NCBI GenBank assembly: GCA_902555585.1
Contig: CACDSY010000001.1
Coordinates: 243,965 to 307,964 of the forward strand
DNA from: an uncultured Pelagibacteraceae bacterium
Lineage (GTDB): Bacteria > Pseudomonadota > Alphaproteobacteria > Pelagibacterales > Pelagibacteraceae
Length of the DNA: 64,000 nucleotides
Direction of reading: 5' to 3'
Shown: one piece after another, positions 56,171-64,000 of the stretch
Layout of the letters: each line of letters starts with the position of its first letter
Numbering within the stretch: position 1 is the stretch's first letter
Program-made: the position numbers and the translations under genes
Notes under the pieces: model-generated
Told to the model about the DNA's origin: nothing
The model's input: only the letters and a program-made list of their open reading frames with translations
Databases searched by the model: none

Positions 56171-56830
56171 ATGAAAAATATTAAAGCAATAATTTTCGAT
56201 GCCTATGGAACTTTATTTGACGTCAATTCTGCAGCAGAAAAATGTAAAGATAAAATTGGCAGCAAATGGGAAAGTTTTTCAAATTATTGGCGAACAACTC
56301 AACTGGAATATACTTGGCTTAGAAGTTTAATGAAAAGACATAAAGATTTTTGGAAAATTACTGAGGATAGTTTGGATAAATCAATGAAAGTATTTAATAT
56401 TCATCCTAATATGAAAAGAGAGTTACTTGATCTTTATAAAATTCTTTCCCCTTATCCAGAAGTAAAAGAAACTCTACAATTATTAAAAGAAAAAAATTAC
56501 AAACTATCAATACTTTCAAATGGAACCCCTTCCCTTCTCAATGAATTGGTCTACAGTAATAATCTTAAAGTCTTTGATGATATTTTTTCAGTAGAAGAAG
56601 TTGGTATTTTCAAGCCAGACTCAAAGGTATACGATATTCCAGTTAAAAAATACAAGATTGAAAAACATGAAGTCGCTTTTTTAAGCGCAAACACATGGGA
56701 TGTTTCTGGGGGTGGTAATTATGGTTTTAATGCTATTTGGGTGAATAGAAATAATATTATTTTTGATAATCTAGATTACTCTCCTGAAAATCAGATAAAT
56801 AATCTTAAACACTTGCTTGATATTATTTAA
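56171..56830 (+). CDS. L-2-haloacid dehalogenase, type II HAD
   Basis: 219 residues. HAD motif I is IIFDAYGTLFDV with the nucleophile D10. The family-specific arginine region is WRTTQLEYTWLRSLM. Motif II is LSNGTPSLL, motif III is the lysine in IFKPDSKVY, and motif IV is SANTWDVSGG. This set matches true L-2-haloacid dehalogenases rather than generic HAD phosphatases. Substrate could still differ in the ocean. Heads a run with DoxX, pirin and a quinone oxidoreductase. Confidence 0.86.
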   Translation: MKNIKAIIFDAYGTLFDVNSAAEKCKDKIGSKWESFSNYWRTTQLEYTWLRSLMKRHKDFWKITEDSLDKSMKVFNIHPNMKRELLDLYKILSPYPEVKETLQLLKEKNYKLSILSNGTPSLLNELVYSNNLKVFDDIFSVEEVGIFKPDSKVYDIPVKKYKIEKHEVAFLSANTWDVSGGGNYGFNAIWVNRNNIIFDNLDYSPENQINNLKHLLDII

Positions 56831-56851
56831 ACAAGTCATTATTTTAAAACT

Positions 56852-57223
56852 ATGACAAACATTTTAGATCTTGTCGCAAGAATTTTAATTTCAGCTTTAT
56901 TTCTTCTTAATGGTGTTTTTAAAATTAGTAATTACGATGGCACAATTGGTTGGATGGAGAGTTTTGGAATACCAGGAATTTTAATTGTACCAGCAATAAT
57001 TTTGGAGTTAGTTGGGCCTATCTTAATTATATTAGGCTATAAAGCAAAAATTGCAGCAGGTTTACTAAGTCTTTTTTGTATTGCTACAGCAGTAATTTTT
57101 CACAACGATTTTTCGGACCAGATGCAATTAGGGTCTTTTTTGAAAAATATAGCATTAGCAGGTGGGTTTCTGTTTATATTCATCAATGGAACTAAAGATT
57201 TTAGTTTAGATAGAAAAGTTTAG
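56852..57223 (+). CDS. DoxX-family membrane protein
   Basis: 123 residues, four helices. ILISALFLLNGVFKISNY, PAIILELVGPILIILGYK and GSFLKNIALAGGFLFIF match DoxX/YphA-type proteins, often linked to redox or organohalide and quinone metabolism; biochemical role uncertain. 21 bp after the dehalogenase gene and 7 bp before pirin. Confidence 0.85.
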   Translation: MTNILDLVARILISALFLLNGVFKISNYDGTIGWMESFGIPGILIVPAIILELVGPILIILGYKAKIAAGLLSLFCIATAVIFHNDFSDQMQLGSFLKNIALAGGFLFIFINGTKDFSLDRKV

Positions 57224-57230
57224 AAATAAA

Positions 57231-58067
57231 ATGTCAAATATTGAAGTAAAAAAAATTATTGAACCTACGCCAGCATCTGACGGAGCTGGAGTTAAATTAA
57301 AAAGAAGTATTGGTGTAGAGCCAAATTACTTTGATCCGTTTTTAATGCTAGATGAATTTGGATCAGAAAATAGCGAAGATTATATAGCAGGTTTTCCACC
57401 TCATCCTCATCGAGGAATTGAAACAGTAACTTATATGCTAGCTGGAGATTTTGAGCACAAAGATAGTACTGGTGGTGAAGGTAGAATGAGTGCAGGAGAT
57501 GTTCAGTGGATGAAAACTGGAAGTGGAATAATTCACTCTGAAATGCCAGCAATGAAAGAAGGTAAACTACATGGATTTCAATTATGGATTAATATGCCAG
57601 CTAAACTTAAAATGAGTAAACCTAGTTACATCTACATAGATGCGGAGCAGATGCAATCATATAAAGATGAGGAAAAATTTGTAAAAGTCATTGCTGGTAA
57701 ATTTGAAAAAGCTGAAGGACCTGTAAAAAAACATAATGTTGAGCCTATTTATTTTGATGTAGAATTAAATAAAGATAAAAAGTTCAATTTCGATTTACCA
57801 TCAACTCACAATTCATTTATTTATTTAATTGAAGGAGAGATAAAAATTGGAAATCAACAACATCAAAAAGTTGAAAATTCAAAACTAATTCTTTTAGAAA
57901 AGGGAGATAAACTTAAGGTTTATGGCTCAACTGATGCTAAGTTTCTTCTTATTGCTGGAAAACCAATAGGTGAGCAAATTGCTAGAGGTGGTCCATTTGT
58001 TATGAACACTAAACAAGAAATCTTGCAAGCAGTCGAGGATTATCATAAAGGTACATTTGTAAAATGA
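57231..58067 (+). CDS. Pirin-family protein
   Basis: 278 residues, bicupin fold. Metal ligands are in PHPHRGIETVTYML (His-His) and SGIIHSEMP (His, Glu). Bacterial pirins such as YhhW act as quercetinase-like dioxygenases or redox-linked regulators; the substrate here is unknown. ATGA overlap with the quinone oxidoreductase gene indicates coupling. Confidence 0.9.
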   Translation: MSNIEVKKIIEPTPASDGAGVKLKRSIGVEPNYFDPFLMLDEFGSENSEDYIAGFPPHPHRGIETVTYMLAGDFEHKDSTGGEGRMSAGDVQWMKTGSGIIHSEMPAMKEGKLHGFQLWINMPAKLKMSKPSYIYIDAEQMQSYKDEEKFVKVIAGKFEKAEGPVKKHNVEPIYFDVELNKDKKFNFDLPSTHNSFIYLIEGEIKIGNQQHQKVENSKLILLEKGDKLKVYGSTDAKFLLIAGKPIGEQIARGGPFVMNTKQEILQAVEDYHKGTFVK

Positions 58068-59035
58068 AATCTATCAAACTAACAAAAACAGGTGGACCAG
58101 AAGTTCTTAAACTAGAAGATATAACTTTAGAAAAACCAGGAGCAGATGAAGTTCAAATAGAACATGTTTCAATTGGTTTAAATTATATAGACACATATCA
58201 TAGGTCGGGTTTATACCCTCTTCAATTACCAACTGGGATTGGAATGGAAGCAGCAGGTATAATAAAAGAAGTTGGTTCAAATGTTTCAAATTTTTCAGTT
58301 GGAGATAAAATTGCATATGCTGCAGCTCCTTTAGGTGCATATTCAACTCACAGAAATTACACATCAAAAAATATAGTTAAAGTTCCTAATGATATTGATT
58401 TGGAGCAAATTTCGAGTGCAATGACAAAAGGAATGACTACATTTTATTTATTACACAAAACATATATTCCAAAAGAAGGTGAAACTGTCTTATTTCATGC
58501 AGCAGCTGGTGGCGTTGGACAATTCTTTTGTCAGTGGGCAAACAGTTTAGGACTTAAAGTTATTGGAACAGTTGGTAGTGATGAAAAAGTTGAAATAGCA
58601 AAAAAGTATGGTTGTCATGAAGTTATAAATTATTCTAAGGAAGACTTTGCAAAAAAAGCGTTGGAACTCACAAATGGTAAAGGTGTTTCAGTTGTTTATG
58701 ATGGTGTGGGAAAAACAACATATGATAAATCCATTGAATGTTTAAAATTAAGAGGAACTATGGTTTCATTTGGAAATGCATCAGGTCCACTTGATCCAAT
58801 TATTGTCTCAAAATCTTTGCAACCAAAAGGTATTTATTTTGTTAGACCTGCAATGAATCAATACTTCACAAATAGTGAGGAAATACAAGAAGCAGCTGAC
58901 ATGTTGTTTAAACAAATTTCATCAGGAAATGTAAAAATAGAAATTTTTAAAAAATATAAATTGGAAGATGCTATTCAAGCACATAAAGATCTAGAAAGTA
59001 GAAAAATTATAGGTCCAGCAGTAATTATTCCTTAA
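58064..59035 (+). CDS. qor: NADPH:quinone oxidoreductase (zeta-crystallin type)
   Basis: 323 residues, zinc-free medium-chain dehydrogenase. NYIDTYHRSGLYP, GMEAAGIIKEVG, the NADPH-binding HAAAGGVGQFFCQWA and TVGSDEKVEIAKKYG are as in E. coli Qor. Reduces quinones or enals. Overlaps pirin by 4 bp and the convergent DUF2721 gene by 11 bp. Confidence 0.92.
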   Translation: MKSIKLTKTGGPEVLKLEDITLEKPGADEVQIEHVSIGLNYIDTYHRSGLYPLQLPTGIGMEAAGIIKEVGSNVSNFSVGDKIAYAAAPLGAYSTHRNYTSKNIVKVPNDIDLEQISSAMTKGMTTFYLLHKTYIPKEGETVLFHAAAGGVGQFFCQWANSLGLKVIGTVGSDEKVEIAKKYGCHEVINYSKEDFAKKALELTNGKGVSVVYDGVGKTTYDKSIECLKLRGTMVSFGNASGPLDPIIVSKSLQPKGIYFVRPAMNQYFTNSEEIQEAADMLFKQISSGNVKIEIFKKYKLEDAIQAHKDLESRKIIGPAVIIP

Positions 59036-59432
59036 ACTGAACATCCATATCAGAAAGATGGAGTTTTAAAGCTTTAGTAGAAATTTGTATTTCTCTAATA
59101 AAAAATATAATTGAAATCATCATAGACAAACAGCACGTTCCAAAAATTACTCTAGCTACAATTAAACTTTCTAAATAAAGAGCAAATACAGTCAACATAT
59201 TAAATAAAAAGCCAAATGCTGCTGACATGATTGCAAACTTTAATACTCCAATTCTACTGTTAAGGTTTATAAGTTGATCTTTCCACTCTGGGGGAGTATG
59301 TTTTTCAAAAACGTACTCATCGTGGATTTTCCTAATTAATCCACTCAAGGTATGAAATCGATTACTGTATACACTCATTATAAGCGGTATTGCTGGAAAC
59401 ATTAATGCAGTAACAGTGTAATCTATATTCAT
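59025..59432 (-). CDS. DUF2721 family membrane protein
   Basis: 135 residues from ATG 59432; a TTG nine bases further upstream is a weaker start. An N-terminal helix (TALMFPAIPLIMSVYSNRF) is followed by a basic amphipathic segment LSGLIRKIHDE. Two more helices follow (ALYLESLIVARVIFG and SMMISIIFFIREIQI). The arrangement fits DUF2721, whose function is unknown. 52 bp from the divergent ubiA start. Confidence 0.75.
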   Translation of the reverse strand: MNIDYTVTALMFPAIPLIMSVYSNRFHTLSGLIRKIHDEYVFEKHTPPEWKDQLINLNSRIGVLKFAIMSAAFGFLFNMLTVFALYLESLIVARVIFGTCCLSMMISIIFFIREIQISTKALKLHLSDMDVQFKE

Positions 59433-59484
59433 TCGAATCAATTTGATTATGAGACTCTGCTTTGCTATTTACAAGTAAATTGTT

Positions 59485-60351
59485 ATGCAAAACATCAAAT
59501 TGTTCATTGAACTTACAAGATTAGATAGACCAATCGGATACATGCTTTTATTTTGGCCATGTCTATGGGGTCTCACTATTGCATATAATTTTAATTATGA
59601 ATTAGAAAAATTTTCTTTTTATGCTTTGCTATTTTTACTTGGATCAATACTAATGAGATCTGCAGGCTGTATTATAAATGACATAGTGGATAAAAATTTT
59701 GACAAAAAAGTTGAGAGGACGAAAAATAGACCAATCGCATCTGGAAAAGTTTCTGTAAAGCTTGCAATAATTTACGCTTTTGTTTTATGTGGATTAGCAT
59801 TTTTAGTCTTGATTAATTTTAATAAACTCACAATTTTAATGGCACTATTATCAATGCCCTTGGCATTTACTTATCCTTTAATGAAGCGATTTACATATTG
59901 GCCACAGCTATTTTTAGGAATTACATTTAACTATGGTCTTGTTCTTGCGTGGATATCAATAAATAACAGCATAAATTTAGTACCAATTATATTTTATTTT
60001 GGAGCCATATTTTGGACACTGGGTTACGACACAATTTATGGATATCAAGATATTAAAGATGATGAAATTATAGGAGTTAAATCTACCTCGATAAAATTTA
60101 AAAATAATCCAAAAAAATTTATTTCTCTATGTTACATATTTTTTTTTCTTTCACTACTTTTAGTTGGTTTTTATATGAACTTTAAAATATCATTTTTTAT
60201 ATCACTGATAATTACTTTTTTTCATTTGGGCTTTTATCAAATAAAAAATCTTGAAGTATCAAATCCTAATATATGTCTATTAAAATTTAAGAGTAATAAT
60301 TTGTTAGGTCTTATTGTATTTATTAATATTTTAATTGGAAAAATAATTTAA
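59485..60351 (+). CDS. ubiA: 4-hydroxybenzoate polyprenyltransferase
   Basis: 288 residues, about eight membrane helices. The first aspartate-rich site is IINDIVDKNFDKKVERTKNR, followed by PIASGKVS. The second is DTIYGYQDIKDDEIIGVKS. Prenylates 4-hydroxybenzoate in ubiquinone synthesis. The ABC exporter gene starts at the very next base after its stop. Confidence 0.93.
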   Translation: MQNIKLFIELTRLDRPIGYMLLFWPCLWGLTIAYNFNYELEKFSFYALLFLLGSILMRSAGCIINDIVDKNFDKKVERTKNRPIASGKVSVKLAIIYAFVLCGLAFLVLINFNKLTILMALLSMPLAFTYPLMKRFTYWPQLFLGITFNYGLVLAWISINNSINLVPIIFYFGAIFWTLGYDTIYGYQDIKDDEIIGVKSTSIKFKNNPKKFISLCYIFFFLSLLLVGFYMNFKISFFISLIITFFHLGFYQIKNLEVSNPNICLLKFKSNNLLGLIVFINILIGKII

Positions 60352-62094
60352 ATGCCAAACTTTGAAATATTAAAGAGACTTTACAAAGACTATACAAAAA
60401 AATATTTAAACAAAATTTTTCTAGCAGTTTTTTTTTCTATATTAGTTGCTGGAAGCACATCTGCTACTGCGTGGTTATTAGATCCAGCAATCGATAAAAT
60501 TTTCATTAATAAAGATCAAAGCCTACTTTTAATTATTCCATTATTAATTATTTTGGCCTTTGCAACAAAAGGTATATCCCTTTATTTAGCAAAAGTCACA
60601 ATGATTAAAGTTGCGGAAGAAGTTAAAAAAAAATTACAAATTAATATGCTTACATCATTTATTAAGGCTGATACTGAAAGCATTGAGAACAAACATACTG
60701 GAAAATATATTTCCAATCTTAATTTTGATGTAAATCAAATAACAGGAATGCTAAGTACATCCTTTTTAACTTTTTTCAAAGATGGATTAACGTTAATAGG
60801 ACTTCTATCAGTAATGTTTGTCCAAAACTGGAGATTATCCTTAATTGCACTAATCATGATACCATTTGCATCTATTACTGCAAAAAAATTGGGTAAAAGA
60901 ATGGGTAAAGTAGTGACAGAAGCTCAGGAAAAATCTGGGGATTTAAATAAATATTTAATTGATATTTTTAAAAATCACAAAATTATTAAAATTTTTCAAA
61001 GAGAAAAGTATGAAAATGAAAGATCAGAGAAATTTGTTAATGATTTGAAAGAAAAATCAATAAAAATATCAGCTGTCTTAATCAGAGCGACACCAGTTAT
61101 GGAAATTTTAACAGGTACTATGATCGCTGTTCTAATTTTTTACTCAGGTAAATTGATAATGAATGATCAACTTAGCTTAAATAATTTTTTTTCATTTTTA
61201 GCTGCAATGATGTTGGCTTATCAACCAGTAAAATCCTTAGCAACTATAAATGTTGGAATTAGCCAAGGCTTGTCTGCCGGCAGAAGAATACTCCCAATAA
61301 TTGATAAAACAAATTTAATTCAAAACAACGAGGATAAAAATAATTTAAATTTAGAAAACGGAACAATTAACTGCAAAAATATAAATTTTAATTATTCTAC
61401 CAATTTAGAAAATAAAGTTTTAAAAAATATAAACATTAAAATAAATGGAGGCAAAATGACAGCCCTGGTAGGGCAAAGTGGTTCTGGTAAATCAACATTG
61501 TTAAGTTTAATACCAAGAATTTATGATCCAACATCAGGAAAATTAGAAATTGATGGACAAGATATTAAAGAGGTTAATTTATTTTCTTTGAGAAAAGAAA
61601 TATCGATTGTTGATCAAAATGTAACTTTGTTTGATGATACAATTTTCAATAATATTAAATATGCAAAGCCAGACGCTAATGATAATGAAGTATATGAAGC
61701 AGCCAAACTTTCAATGTGTTCAGAATTTATTGATAAACTCGAAAACAAATATCAAACTATGATAGGAGAAAATGGAGTCAGATTGTCAGGAGGAGAAAAA
61801 CAGAGACTTTCAATAGCAAGAGCATTTTTAAAAAATAGTAAAATAATACTATTAGATGAAGCTACTTCATCTTTAGACTCCGAAACTGAGGAGAAAATTC
61901 AAAAAGCGTTAGAAAAATTGACCTTAAATAAGACAACTGTTGTAATTGCTCACAGACTTTCAACTATTTTAAATTCTGATAAAATTTACGTTATGGACAA
62001 GGGTATTATAATGGACTCGGGTAATCATGAAGAACTGTTAATAAAATCTGATACTTATAGAAACTATTATAAAAAACAAATTAACAAAAGTTGA
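60352..62094 (+). CDS. msbA: MsbA-like ABC transporter (fused membrane and ATPase domains)
   Basis: 580 residues. Six-helix membrane domain (about 1–310), then the nucleotide-binding domain with Walker A GQSGSGKSTLL, signature RLSGGEKQRLS, Walker B IILLDEATSS and H-loop VIAHRLS. Placement directly before waaA and lpxK points to lipid A flipping. Substrate is inferred from context. Confidence 0.87.
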   Translation: MPNFEILKRLYKDYTKKYLNKIFLAVFFSILVAGSTSATAWLLDPAIDKIFINKDQSLLLIIPLLIILAFATKGISLYLAKVTMIKVAEEVKKKLQINMLTSFIKADTESIENKHTGKYISNLNFDVNQITGMLSTSFLTFFKDGLTLIGLLSVMFVQNWRLSLIALIMIPFASITAKKLGKRMGKVVTEAQEKSGDLNKYLIDIFKNHKIIKIFQREKYENERSEKFVNDLKEKSIKISAVLIRATPVMEILTGTMIAVLIFYSGKLIMNDQLSLNNFFSFLAAMMLAYQPVKSLATINVGISQGLSAGRRILPIIDKTNLIQNNEDKNNLNLENGTINCKNINFNYSTNLENKVLKNINIKINGGKMTALVGQSGSGKSTLLSLIPRIYDPTSGKLEIDGQDIKEVNLFSLRKEISIVDQNVTLFDDTIFNNIKYAKPDANDNEVYEAAKLSMCSEFIDKLENKYQTMIGENGVRLSGGEKQRLSIARAFLKNSKIILLDEATSSLDSETEEKIQKALEKLTLNKTTVVIAHRLSTILNSDKIYVMDKGIIMDSGNHEELLIKSDTYRNYYKKQINKS

Positions 62095-63332
62095 TGTTTG
62101 TTATTTACAATTTTTTTTTGTCTCTAGTAATTTTTATTTCTCCATTAATTGTATTAATTAGAATTTTCCTCGGCAAGGAGGATCAAAATAGATTTAAGGA
62201 AAAATATGGATTTCTTGCAAAAAACAATAATGATAATGAGATAGTTTGGATGCATGGCGCAAGTGTAGGTGAGATATTAAGTATAATCCCAATTATTAAG
62301 AAATTTGAAGAAGATAAAAAAATTAAAAGAGTTTTAATTACTTCATCAACTACTAGTTCATCAGAAATTTTATCTAAGTTTAGATTCAAAAAAACAATTC
62401 ATCAGTTTTATCCTTTTGATTTAAACTTTTTAACCAAGCGTTTTATTAATCATTGGAGACCAAAATTAGCAATATTTGTGGACTCTGAAATTTGGCCCAA
62501 TATGTTTAATAATCTACACAAAAATAATATTCCGCTAATTCTTCTTAACGCAAGAATTACAAAAAAATCATTCAACAGATGGAAATTCTTCCCCAATTTT
62601 TCTAAAAAAATTTTTCAAAAAATAACTCTTGCTTTGCCACAAAACATGGAGACTAAAAAATATCTAAAATTATTAGGAACAAAAAACATAAAATTAATAG
62701 GTAATTTAAAGTTTTTTGGGGTAGTACAAAAAGATAGTACAAAAAATTTAATTATAAAAAAAAAATTTTCAAAAAGAATCATTTTCTGTGCTGCAAGTAC
62801 TCACCGAACAGAGGAAGTGTTTATTGGGAAAGTACACAAGGAGCTAAAATCTCAAATTAAAAATTTGATAACAATAATAATCCCAAGACATATAAATAGA
62901 AAAAAAGAAATACTAGATGAATTACAAAATATTGGTCTAAATTCTCAATTTCATACCGCACAAAAAAAATTAAGCAAAGATACAGATATATACATTGTTG
63001 ATACTTACGGAGATTCTTCAAAATTCTATTCATTATCTAAATTAACTTTTTTGGGAGGATCACTTATACCGCATGGAGGACAGAATCCTTTGGAGTCAGC
63101 AAGGGAAGGTAACTATATCTTACATGGTCCACATGTTGAGAACTTTAAAGAAGTTTATGAAATGTTAAAAAAATTGAAAATTGCAACTAGAATAAACTCA
63201 ATAAGAAATATGAAACTAGTTGTTCGTCAAAAAATTAATTTTTTACAAAGAAATACAGTAAATAAAAAGTTAAAATACTTGGGGGATAGAATACTTAATA
63301 AGAATTTATATGAAATTAAAAAGTTTATTTAA
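62094..63332 (+). CDS. waaA: 3-deoxy-D-manno-octulosonic acid (Kdo) transferase
   Basis: 412 residues. Starts at ATG 62094, which overlaps the msbA stop (TGATG). An N-terminal membrane helix is followed by the conserved VWMHGASVGEI, DSEIWPNMF, LLNARITKKSFNRW and the C-terminal GGSLIPHGGQNPLESAREGN. Adds Kdo to lipid IVA. lpxK begins at the base after its stop. Confidence 0.95.
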   Translation: MFVIYNFFLSLVIFISPLIVLIRIFLGKEDQNRFKEKYGFLAKNNNDNEIVWMHGASVGEILSIIPIIKKFEEDKKIKRVLITSSTTSSSEILSKFRFKKTIHQFYPFDLNFLTKRFINHWRPKLAIFVDSEIWPNMFNNLHKNNIPLILLNARITKKSFNRWKFFPNFSKKIFQKITLALPQNMETKKYLKLLGTKNIKLIGNLKFFGVVQKDSTKNLIIKKKFSKRIIFCAASTHRTEEVFIGKVHKELKSQIKNLITIIIPRHINRKKEILDELQNIGLNSQFHTAQKKLSKDTDIYIVDTYGDSSKFYSLSKLTFLGGSLIPHGGQNPLESAREGNYILHGPHVENFKEVYEMLKKLKIATRINSIRNMKLVVRQKINFLQRNTVNKKLKYLGDRILNKNLYEIKKFI

Positions 63333-64000
63333 ATGAAAATTATAAAACCAGTATATTTAAATGATAAAAATTTAATCTCTTATTTATTAACACCTTTTAC
63401 AATTTTTACTATTTTGATAAATTTTAGTAAAAATTTTTTAATAAAAAAAAAATACAGGATAAAAACTATATGTGTGGGAAATATATATATTGGTGGAACT
63501 GGAAAAACTTCTCTATGCATACAAATAAATAAAATTTTAAAAAATAAATTTAAAACAGTATTCATTAAAAAAAGGTATTCAGATCAACTAGATGAAAGAA
63601 AAGTGCTAAAGACTTATGGAAAGCTAATTAGTAATGAGAATAGAGGTATAAGTTTAAATAAAGCAGAAGCAAAAAAATTCAATTTAGCTATTTTAGATGA
63701 TGGTTTACAAGACAAAAAAATAGATTATGACATATCAATTGTATGCTTTAATTCAACTTATGGTATCGGAAATGGATATTTACTACCCGCAGGGCCTTTA
63801 AGAGAAAAATTAGAAATACTAAAAAAATATAGTGCAATTTTTCTAATTGGTGAAAAGAAAAATATAAAGCTTTCATCAATATTAAAAAAATTAAACGATA
63901 AAATATTCTATGCCAACTATGTTCCAATAAATATAAAAAATTTTGATAGAAAAAAAAATTATCTATATTTTTGTGGGATTGGGAATCCAGAGGAGTTTGA
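63333..64000 (+). CDS. lpxK: Tetraacyldisaccharide 4'-kinase, partial (cut by window end)
   Basis: The first 222 codons are present; the gene continues past the right edge. ATP-binding CVGNIYIGGTGKTSLCIQI, the conserved LAILDDGLQDKKIDYDISIV, and LLPAGPLREKLEIL identify LpxK, which phosphorylates lipid A at the 4' position. ATG directly follows the waaA stop codon. No frameshift or internal stop is seen to the edge. Confidence 0.93.
   Translation, partial: MKIIKPVYLNDKNLISYLLTPFTIFTILINFSKNFLIKKKYRIKTICVGNIYIGGTGKTSLCIQINKILKNKFKTVFIKKRYSDQLDERKVLKTYGKLISNENRGISLNKAEAKKFNLAILDDGLQDKKIDYDISIVCFNSTYGIGNGYLLPAGPLREKLEILKKYSAIFLIGEKKNIKLSSILKKLNDKIFYANYVPINIKNFDRKKNYLYFCGIGNPEEF

Overview
This 64 kb window is very AT-rich and extremely compact. 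It looks like a chromosome segment of a SAR11-clade alphaproteobacterium (Candidatus Pelagibacter or a close relative). The grounds are gene content and order (lgt–midA–pgeF, prs–rplY–pth–ychF, mutY–dciA–dsbA–smc, atpI-B-E-b'-b, ispH–thrB–rnhA), a CcrM-type methyltransferase, a retinal-synthesis cluster, Lys/Ile/Asn-rich proteins, and intergenic gaps mostly of 0–60 bp. There is no stretch over 300 bp without a gene. I see no insertion sequence, prophage, CRISPR array or rRNA; one tRNA (Gln, TTG) is present. The assignment to SAR11 is an inference from these traits.

Layout. 0–4.7 kb: an edge fragment, an ELM1-like protein, trxB, a psiE-like gene, an NAD-dependent epimerase/reductase and aspC. 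4.7–11.4 kb: uvrB, a pteridine-reductase-like SDR, a secreted hydrolase, folB, uvrC and pgsA in one overlapping run. 11.3–15 kb: ilvE, then MarR regulator–response regulator–EnvZ-like kinase, and ubiK. 15–21 kb: lgt, midA, pgeF, prs, rplY, pth, ychF. 21–23.5 kb (minus): cytochrome bc1 (petABC). 23.6–26.5 kb: trmL, a hemF with an apparent internal deletion, greA, cca and tRNA-Gln. 26.5–29.8 kb: ispE, a TPR protein and a family-4 uracil-DNA glycosylase. 29.8–34.3 kb: a 44-aa membrane protein, rnhB, ccrM, a FAD monooxygenase, mutY and dciA. 34.3–39.8 kb: a DsbA-like protein, an unusually short SMC and the F0 genes of ATP synthase. 39.8–46.6 kb: crtI-crtB-crtY-blh, a 57-aa membrane protein, ispH, thrB, rnhA. 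46.6–55.5 kb: a lipoprotein, peroxiredoxin, thrC, and the cytochrome c oxidase block (ctaB, small subunits, subunits III, I, II, a second subunit-III-like protein and SCO). 55.4–59.4 kb: rsmE, L-2-haloacid dehalogenase, DoxX, pirin, quinone oxidoreductase, DUF2721. 59.5–64 kb: ubiA, an MsbA-like ABC exporter, waaA and the start of lpxK.

The genes form a coherent core of energy and envelope metabolism. Cytochrome bc1, cytochrome c oxidase, F0 ATP synthase, ubiquinone genes (ubiA, ubiK) and retinal synthesis (presumably feeding a rhodopsin encoded elsewhere) cover proton-motive force. ispE and ispH supply isoprenoids. lpxK/waaA/msbA and lgt build the outer membrane and lipoproteins.

The points most worth a second look are an SMC protein with no recognisable hinge; a HemF lacking about 60 internal residues that include most of the family signature; a ccrM promoter with two GANTC sites inside its −35/−10 spacer; and extreme packing (start codons of divergent genes abutting, stop codons of convergent genes sharing TTAA, and a cca start codon 3 nt after a tRNA).
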